Shown here one piece after another: positions 23,658-28,091 of a stretch of DNA of 28,091 nt. Location: contig JBFIXI010000052.1 of assembly GCA_041605955.1 (NCBI GenBank), positions 1 through 28,091 of the forward strand. Reading direction: 5' to 3'. The stretch comes from JAHEJX01 sp041605955 (GTDB lineage: Bacteria > Actinomycetota > Acidimicrobiia > Spongiisociales > UBA5794). The position numbers were made by a program, and so were the translations under genes. The notes beneath the pieces are model-generated. The model worked only from the letters and a program-made list of their open reading frames with translations, was not told the DNA's origin and made no database searches. Each line of letters starts with the position of its first letter. Positions within the stretch are counted from its first letter, which is position 1.

Positions 23658-24622
23658 CGGAGACCGTCACGGCCATCGAGCTCACGATCGACGGGCGCCC
23701 GGTGGCGGTGCCGGCCGGCGCGACGATCCTCGACGCCTGCCGCGCCCTGGGCGAGGACCAGCCAACCTTGTGCTACCTCGAGAATCTGACTCCGGTCAAT
23801 GTCTGCCGGGTCTGCGTGGTGGAGGTGACCGGCTCCCGCACGTTGGTGCCTTCCTGCTCGCGGGAGGTCGAGGCGGGTATGGAGGTGGCCACCGACTCGG
23901 AGCGGGTGCGCCACAGCCGCAAGATGGTGCTCGAGTTCCTGGCGTCCTCGACCGATCTCTCCACCGCCGACGCAACCGTGACCGCGTGGATGGATTATTA
24001 CGGAGCGGAGCCGGCCCGATACGGTCCGAGCGCGCCTCCGGCCGACGATCGCGACGCCCGCCCCCCTGGGCATCACCACGTGGGCGACGGCACGACGGCG
24101 GAGACCGTCACGCAGCCTCCCAAGATCGATAACCCGCTCTACATGCGCGACTACAGCAAATGCATCTTGTGTTACAAGTGCGTCGAGGCTTGCGGGGCCG
24201 ACGCCCAGAACACGTTCGCCATTGCCATCGCCGGCCGCGGCTTCGACGCGCGAGTGTCGACCGAGTTCGACGAGCCCCTGACCAATTCGGCGTGCGTCTA
24301 TTGCGGCAATTGCATCGGGGTGTGTCCCACCGGAGCCTTGATGTTCCGCAGCGAGTACGAGATGCGCCAGGCCGGGTTGTGGCACGAGGTCGAGCAAACG
24401 GTGACCCGTACGGTGTGCTCGTATTGTGGAGTGGGCTGCAACCTGGAGCTGCACGTGCAGGACAATCGGATCGTCAAGGTCACCTCGCCGCTCGACCATT
24501 CGGTCACGGACGGCCATCTTTGCATCAAGGGCCGGTTCGGCTACGAGTACGTGCAACAGCTCGGCGATCTGGCGACCACCCCGATAGACATCGTGCTGGC
24601 GCAGGCTCGATCCGGTCAATGA
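23654..24622 (+). CDS. Formate dehydrogenase iron-sulfur subunit carrying the detached N-terminal domains of the catalytic chain
   Basis: A 322-residue electron-transfer protein. Domain order: a NuoG-like [2Fe-2S] ferredoxin (about 5-80) with Cys in TLCYLEN, VCRVC and PSCSR; a linker where a His-Cys [4Fe-4S] domain would normally lie but its ligands are missing; two [4Fe-4S] clusters, CILCYKCVEAC and CVYCGNCIGVCP (about 170-230); and a C-terminal [4Fe-4S] molybdopterin-oxidoreductase domain, CSYCGVGCNLELHV to HLCIKGRFGYEYV. In canonical NAD-dependent FdhA all of these precede the catalytic domain in one chain. Here they form a separate gene downstream. ATG 23654 overlaps the fdhB stop, and its stop overlaps the DmdA-like gene, also as ATGA. 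Confidence 0.93.
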   Translation: MTETVTAIELTIDGRPVAVPAGATILDACRALGEDQPTLCYLENLTPVNVCRVCVVEVTGSRTLVPSCSREVEAGMEVATDSERVRHSRKMVLEFLASSTDLSTADATVTAWMDYYGAEPARYGPSAPPADDRDARPPGHHHVGDGTTAETVTQPPKIDNPLYMRDYSKCILCYKCVEACGADAQNTFAIAIAGRGFDARVSTEFDEPLTNSACVYCGNCIGVCPTGALMFRSEYEMRQAGLWHEVEQTVTRTVCSYCGVGCNLELHVQDNRIVKVTSPLDHSVTDGHLCIKGRFGYEYVQQLGDLATTPIDIVLAQARSGQ

Positions 24623-25755
24623 ACGACGAGCTCTTCGGCATCGGCCGCTCACCGCGCTTGCGTCCGTCCCCGTACTTCGAAGCGACCCGCCGCGCTGGAG
24701 TCCAAGCGTTCACGACCTACAACCACATGCTGTTGCCGACGCGGTTCACCTCGATGGAGGAGGAGTACCGAGCCCTCACCACCGCGGTGTCGATCTGGGA
24801 CGTGGCTGCCCAGCGGCAGGTCGAGATTCAGGGACCAGAGGCAGCTGCGCTGACGCAGTACCTGTGCACCCGCGACGTGACCCGCATCAGGCCGGGTCAG
24901 GCCCGTTACACGTTCATCTGCAACCACCACGGAGGAATCCTCAACGATCCAGTGCTCCTCAAGCTCGCCGAAGATCACTATTGGTTGTCGCTGGCCGATC
25001 GTGACATCCTGCTGTGGGCGCAGGCCGTGGGCGCGGAGCGCGAGATGGCCGTGTCGGTTCAGGAGCCGGATGTCTCTCCGGTGCAGGTGCAGGGACCGCG
25101 GTCGGCGGATCTGATCGGGGACGTGTTCGGCCCGGAGATTCGCGATCAGAAGTACTACCACTTCGTGGAGACCGAGCTCGACGGTGTGCCCATGGTTGTC
25201 TCCCGAACGGGTTGGAGCGGCGAGTTCGGATACGAGGTATTCCTGCGCGATTCCACCAAGGGCGCTTGGCTGTGGGATCTGCTGTTTGCCGCCGGCGAGC
25301 CGTACGGCGCGACGCCGGGCTGCCCCAACCAGATACGCCGGATCGAGGGCGGGATTCTCTCCTACGGAACCGACATGGACGAGACGGTGACGCCCCTCGA
25401 GCTCGGGTTCGAGCGACTCGTCCAACTCGACGGGGACGACTTCATCGGGCGGAAGGCGCTTCAGGCGCAGGCGGCGCGCGGCCTGGAGCGCAAGCTCACG
25501 GGTATCCGCGTCGCGGGTGATCCGGTGGAATACAACCCCGAGCTCATCGACGTTGCGGTAGGCGGCGAGAGGGCGGGCCACGTCACGTCGATCGTTTACT
25601 CCCCGCGTTTCGGCGCCAATATCGGTTTCGTGTTCGTCGGCGTCGAGCATGCTCGGCCGGGCACCGAGCTCGAAGTGGCTTTGCCCACCGGGGTGCGGCG
25701 CGGTGTCACCGAACCGATCCCGTTCGTCGAGCCCACCAAGGGCAAGCCCCAATAG
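24619..25755 (+). CDS. THF-dependent demethylase, DmdA/GcvT family
   Basis: A 378-residue protein of the aminomethyltransferase fold. TYNHMLLPTRF, VSIWDVAAQRQVEI, CNHHGGILNDPVLLKLAEDH, EPDVSPVQVQGPRS and RIEGGILSYGTDMD follow the pattern I remember for DmdA, which moves a methyl group from dimethylsulfoniopropionate to tetrahydrofolate. It is closer to that clade than to the glycine-cleavage T protein, but the substrate could be another methylated compound such as a betaine (inference). ATG 24619 overlaps the upstream iron-sulfur subunit stop by four bases, so it is made together with the formate dehydrogenase. That supports a role feeding methyl carbon into oxidation. Confidence 0.85.
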   Translation: MNDELFGIGRSPRLRPSPYFEATRRAGVQAFTTYNHMLLPTRFTSMEEEYRALTTAVSIWDVAAQRQVEIQGPEAAALTQYLCTRDVTRIRPGQARYTFICNHHGGILNDPVLLKLAEDHYWLSLADRDILLWAQAVGAEREMAVSVQEPDVSPVQVQGPRSADLIGDVFGPEIRDQKYYHFVETELDGVPMVVSRTGWSGEFGYEVFLRDSTKGAWLWDLLFAAGEPYGATPGCPNQIRRIEGGILSYGTDMDETVTPLELGFERLVQLDGDDFIGRKALQAQAARGLERKLTGIRVAGDPVEYNPELIDVAVGGERAGHVTSIVYSPRFGANIGFVFVGVEHARPGTELEVALPTGVRRGVTEPIPFVEPTKGKPQ

Positions 25756-25792
25756 CTGAAGCCCGAATAGATCCGTTCACCCACCAGCGTCT

Positions 25793-25809
25793 GGGCGGGC
25801 GCGCCGCCC
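25793..25809 (+). terminator. Possible terminator after the formate dehydrogenase operon
   Basis: GGGCGG-GCGCG-CCGCCC lies 38 bases after the demethylase stop. There is no clear T-run, so it is only a candidate. The rest of the 206-base gap 25756-25961 shows only the coxG-like promoter region. Confidence 0.4.
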
Positions 25810-25902
25810 TCGACGGGTCCGAGCTCCGCGGCTCCTCATTGCCGAGAGCGATCTCCGGTGGCCTGCGTGACCCTCCGTGCCGCCGTCCCCCGCAGGACAC
25901 GA

Positions 25903-25932
25903 TTGCAGGGCTGCCTGTGCCATCGGTAGCCT
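25903..25932 (+). promoter_or_regulatory. Candidate promoter of the CoxG-like gene
   Basis: TTGCAG (25903-25908), an 18-base spacer and TAGCCT (25927-25932) precede GTG 25962 by 29 bases; GGGAG at 25950-25954 serves as ribosome-binding site. Confidence 0.4.
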
Positions 25933-25961
25933 GCGCTCAACGGCAGCTGGGAGCGCCCACA

Positions 25962-26549
25962 GTGAAGATAAACGAAGTCATCGAGGTCAAGAGCCCGCCC
26001 GACAGGGTTTGGGACCTGTTCCAGGATGTCCCGGCTCTGGCAACCTGCCTGCCCGGTGCCGAGCTGACCGAGGACAAAGGCGGAGGCAAGTATGCCGGCT
26101 CGGTCTCGGTGAAGCTGGGGCCGATGACCGCAGTCTTCGAGGGCGAGGCCACCGTCGAAGCCGATCCCGCGGCCAAGTCGGGCAGCGTCAGCGGCAAGGG
26201 CGTCGACAAGCGGGGTGGCAGTCAAGGTCAAATGAAGATGAAGTACGGCCTCGAGGACATTGACGGTGGCACCCGCGTCACCGTGGATGCCGACGTCATG
26301 CTCGCCGGAGCCGCCGCCCAGTTCGGCCGGACCGGCCTCATTCAGGAGATGTCGAAGCGACTCATCGGCGAGTTCGTGGAGTGTGTCGAAGGCAAGCTGG
26401 CCGCCGGAACGGAGCAAGAGGCTGCCGAGATCACAGCCGGCGAAGTAAAGGGCGTGTCGCTCTTCTTCTCCAGCCTGTGGGCGATGCTGACCAGGCTCTT
26501 CAAGCGGCTCTTCGGCCGCGGCGACGACTCGCCCCCGGCGGGCACGTAG
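25962..26549 (+). CDS. CoxG-like SRPBCC family protein
   Basis: A 195-residue protein. Residues 1-150 match the carbon monoxide dehydrogenase subunit G family: KINEVIEVKSPPDRVWDLFQD, the CLPGAELTED block, then alternating strands and the final helix QEMSKRLIGEFVECVEGKL. CoxG proteins bind membranes and help recruit or mature molybdenum hydroxylases, but many paralogues have no CO dehydrogenase nearby, as here. The C-terminal LFFSSLWAMLTRLFKRLF is an amphipathic or hydrophobic basic helix that could anchor it to the membrane. GTG 25962 was chosen because it has GGGAG upstream and the protein begins at the family start. It is convergent with the small gene at 26570. Confidence 0.85.
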   Translation: MKINEVIEVKSPPDRVWDLFQDVPALATCLPGAELTEDKGGGKYAGSVSVKLGPMTAVFEGEATVEADPAAKSGSVSGKGVDKRGGSQGQMKMKYGLEDIDGGTRVTVDADVMLAGAAAQFGRTGLIQEMSKRLIGEFVECVEGKLAAGTEQEAAEITAGEVKGVSLFFSSLWAMLTRLFKRLFGRGDDSPPAGT

Positions 26550-26569
26550 CGCTGGGTCCCTCGGGCGGA

Positions 26570-26830
26570 CTAGGCCTCCGGCGTGGGATGAAGCAGCTCG
26601 TGATAGGCCTCGAGCGCTTTGCGATGTCCCTTGGCGCCGCTCCCGGTGAGCCCGCCGGTGCGGGCCTTCTTGACCCGATCCTCTAGATCGTCGAGTAGGC
26701 CGTAGAGGTCATCCTCCGGGCCGGCGTCCTTGAGGGCGTGGAATGCCACGTGGATGTCGGCGATGGCTTCGCTGACCTTCTTGAACTCCTTGTGTACCCG
26801 GTCCCGAGCCTGTTCCAATTCCTGAGTCAT
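26570..26830 (-). CDS. Small helical (coiled-coil) hypothetical protein
   Basis: An 86-residue, highly charged protein that is almost entirely helical by eye (LEQARDRVHKEFKKVSEAIAD, LLDDLEDRVKKA), with one TGGLTGSGAKG break. I do not recognise a family. ATG 26830 is chosen over longer in-frame starts because upstream residues lose helical character and would run into the divergent DUF3039 gene. No clear ribosome-binding site is visible. It is convergent with the CoxG-like gene, with 20 bases between stops. Confidence 0.6.
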   Translation of the reverse strand: MTQELEQARDRVHKEFKKVSEAIADIHVAFHALKDAGPEDDLYGLLDDLEDRVKKARTGGLTGSGAKGHRKALEAYHELLHPTPEA

Positions 26831-26887
26831 TCGCCAATTGTCGCTGCTGGGGTGCCCCGGTGCCAATGAGGGTGGCAGAATGGCGGC

Positions 26888-27115
26888 ATGACCGAGACCT
26901 GGACAGATGAACGCACCTCCGTGTCGTCGGGTGACGGAGACCACGACCGATTCGCCCACTACGTTCGCAAGGACGACATAGTGCGTTCCAACGTCGAAGG
27001 AGTGCCCGTTCAAGCGTTGTGTGGCAAAGTCTGGATTCCCAATCGAGATCCCGATCGGTATCCGATCTGTCCGACCTGCAAGCAGATCCACGCCAAGATC
27101 TTCGGCTCGAAGTAA
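26888..27115 (+). CDS. DUF3039 family protein, small Cys-rich
   Basis: A 75-residue actinobacterial protein. HYVRKDDIVRSNVEGVPVQALCGKVWIPNRDPDRYPICPTCKQI is the conserved DUF3039 core, written here in pieces: HYVRKDDI, ALCGKVWIP, RDPDRYP, ICPTCKQI. Three Cys (ALCGK and CPTC) and one or two His could bind zinc (inference); the function is unknown. ATG 26888 is six bases after CAGAAT, a poor -10 match, and there is no ribosome-binding site, so it may be leaderless. The HesB-like selenoprotein gene follows 32 bases after the stop. Confidence 0.82.
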   Translation: MTETWTDERTSVSSGDGDHDRFAHYVRKDDIVRSNVEGVPVQALCGKVWIPNRDPDRYPICPTCKQIHAKIFGSK

Positions 27116-27134
27116 CGCCGGCCCCGCCTGCCTC

Positions 27135-27140
27135 TAGAGT
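27135..27140 (+). promoter_or_regulatory. -10 box of the HesB-like selenoprotein gene, leaderless
   Basis: TAGAGT, then seven bases, then ATG 27148. There is no ribosome-binding site, so a leaderless transcript is likely. Confidence 0.45.
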
Positions 27141-27147
27141 CGGATCC

Positions 27148-27441
27148 ATGCAAGTCCACGTCACCGATGCCGCTCTCGAATTGGCTCGCAGGAAGGGCGG
27201 GATGATCGCGCTCGACTTCATCACCCCGGTCGGCTGAGGCAAGCCGGCTGAGGTGTCGGTCGACACCAATACAGAGGGCAAGGACCTGAGGCCGTACGAG
27301 CGAATGCCGTATGAGGGTGTCGAGTTCTTGCTACCGCGCAATCTGCTGCGCTGGGCGGCCGACTTGACTGTCGATGCGCGGCGTGGCTGGTTGGGCAGTC
27401 GCTTCGTCGTGAGCGCCGGCCATGCCCACGGCCCCGGCTGA
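27148..27441 (+). CDS. HesB/IscA-like selenoprotein (reads through TGA 27235-27237)
   Basis: One frame runs from ATG 27148 to TGA 27441, broken only by TGA at codon 30, giving 97 residues with selenocysteine in DFITPVG-Sec-GKPAEV. The part before the TGA (VHVTDAALELARRKGGMIALDF) and the part after (VEFLLPRNLLRWAADLTVDA, then WLGSRFVV) make sense only together, as an N-terminal helix, core strands and C-terminal strand of a HesB-like fold. The Sec sits where the conserved Gly-Cys of such proteins lies. HesB-like proteins are a known bacterial selenoprotein family. A SECIS-like hairpin follows, and the same window has a clear Sec formate dehydrogenase. The function may involve Fe-S or redox chemistry. 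An alternative is a 29-residue fragment of a broken gene. Confidence 0.72.
27252..27267 (+). promoter_or_regulatory. SECIS-like hairpin of the HesB-like gene
   Basis: A perfect 6-bp stem GGTGTC/GACACC encloses the loop GGTC. The first loop G lies 23 bases from the T of TGA 27235, against 21 in fdhA, and the loop shares GGTC with the fdhA loop GGTCT. Confidence 0.68.
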
Positions 27442-27450
27442 CGCCACGAA

Positions 27451-27456
27451 TAGGGT
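27451..27456 (+). promoter_or_regulatory. Possible -10 box of the PUA/ASCH-like gene
   Basis: TAGGGT fits TANNNT and lies 22 bases before ATG 27479. No strong -35 is seen. Confidence 0.25.
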
Positions 27457-27478
27457 TCCGGTCGGGACCACTGCAGAT

Positions 27479-28060
27479 ATGCGCTTCACAAAGCCGTTTT
27501 GGGCCGGCATCGGGGATGGGTCGATAACGCTGGCGTTCCGACGCTGGCGCCGACCGACCGTCGTCGCCGGCCGCCCCTACCGCACCGGCGGCGGTCGCGT
27601 CGAAGTCATTGCGGTCGATGTGGTCGACCCGGCAACGATCACTGATGCTGAGGCGGAGCGGGCGGGCCACCAATCGGCGGACGACGTGCGAGCCCAGCTA
27701 CGCGGCCAGATCGACTGGCCGGTCTTCCGAGTCGAGTTCCGCGTGCTCGACGAGCCCGATCCGCGCACCGTGCTGGCCAACACCTCCGATCTGACCGCGG
27801 CAGACGTTGCCGAAATCGATGAGCGGCTCGACCGGCTGGATCGGGCGTCCAAGCACGGGCCGTGGACTCGCCGCTATCTGCACCTGATCGCCGATCGACC
27901 GGAGACTCGCGCCCCCGATCTGGCGGCATCGGTGGGGCGGGAAACCCAGCCCTTCAAGCTGGATGTGCGCAAGTTGAAGAACCTCGGGCTGACCATCTCG
28001 CTGAATCCCGGTTATCGGCTCTCGGCCCGCGGTCGAGCCTATCTCGACGAGACAACTTGA
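27479..28060 (+). CDS. PUA/ASCH-like domain protein with C-terminal winged-helix-like region
   Basis: A 193-residue protein. MRFTKPFWAGIGDGSITLAFRRWRRP followed by GRPYRTGGGRVEVIAVDVV resembles an ASCH/PUA-like beta barrel that binds RNA or nucleotide ligands; the strands and the conserved ITDAEAERAGHQSADDV helix fit that family. From about residue 120, DVAEIDERLDRLD, APDLAASVGRETQPFKLDVRKLKNLGL and the closing YRLSARGRAYL look like a winged-helix DNA- or RNA-binding unit. I chose ATG 27479 because the barrel begins there; an in-frame ATG at 27422 would overlap the selenoprotein gene and add unconserved residues. The function is unknown. Confidence 0.72.
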   Translation: MRFTKPFWAGIGDGSITLAFRRWRRPTVVAGRPYRTGGGRVEVIAVDVVDPATITDAEAERAGHQSADDVRAQLRGQIDWPVFRVEFRVLDEPDPRTVLANTSDLTAADVAEIDERLDRLDRASKHGPWTRRYLHLIADRPETRAPDLAASVGRETQPFKLDVRKLKNLGLTISLNPGYRLSARGRAYLDETT

Positions 28061-28069
28061 ATGCGAGGA

Positions 28070-28091
28070 GGGCACCGGTCGGCCGGTGCCC
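28070..28091 (+). terminator. Strong hairpin at the window end, likely terminator
   Basis: A perfect 9-bp stem GGGCACCGG/CCGGTGCCC closes a TCGG loop, starting ten bases after the last stop codon. Any T-tract would lie beyond the window. Confidence 0.65.

Overview
The window is high-GC actinobacterial chromosome. GTG starts are frequent, many -10 boxes fit TANNNT, and several genes look leaderless. A MshB/Mca-type deacetylase, a DUF3039 protein and a stand-alone LigD-type polymerase fit the same group. An Acidimicrobiia-like lineage is my best guess, but no rRNA or other marker fixes it. There are no tRNA or rRNA genes, insertion sequences or CRISPR arrays, and no gene-free stretch exceeds about 210 bases.

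Layout. (1) Positions 1-5807 hold mixed housekeeping and accessory genes: a 5'-truncated ECF42-type sigma factor overlapping a TipAS-domain protein, a PIG-L deacetylase, NAD-malic enzyme, a DUF429 protein, and a convergent LigD-type polymerase domain. (2) Positions 5883-14473 are a tightly coupled five-gene operon. It encodes an unrecognised 531-residue protein, a class III nucleotide cyclase fused to an AAA-type ATPase and helical repeats, a large FAD-dependent phytoene-desaturase-like oxidoreductase, a small phasin-like protein, and a polyprenyl diphosphate synthase predicted to make C20. This looks like an undescribed isoprenoid-modifying system with its own nucleotide signalling. (3) Positions 14499-17192 are a compact cassette: an IclR regulator convergent with an MFS transporter and a hotdog thioesterase. 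Near-identical operator-like palindromes sit at both outer ends. (4) Positions 17264-25755 are a one-carbon module: formate-tetrahydrofolate ligase, a broken and an intact VOC gene, a three-gene NAD-dependent formate dehydrogenase, and a DmdA/GcvT-like THF-dependent demethylase. (5) Positions 25962-28091 hold a CoxG-like protein, a small helical protein, a DUF3039 protein, a HesB-like selenoprotein, a PUA/ASCH-like protein and a strong terminal hairpin.

Two genes are each interrupted by a single in-frame TGA that I read as selenocysteine. In the formate dehydrogenase (TGA at 20202) the context is the classical Cys/Sec-His active site, followed by a hairpin with a GGTCT loop. In the small HesB-like protein (TGA at 27235) a hairpin with a GGTC loop follows at nearly the same distance. 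The formate dehydrogenase is also split unusually: the catalytic gene lacks its N-terminal [4Fe-4S] domain, and that domain is fused to the C-terminus of the downstream ferredoxin-like subunit.

Pathway inference: the demethylase loads C1 units on tetrahydrofolate, Fhs run in reverse releases formate with ATP gain, and the selenoprotein formate dehydrogenase oxidises it to CO2 with NADH. The intermediate MetF and FolD steps would have to be encoded elsewhere.
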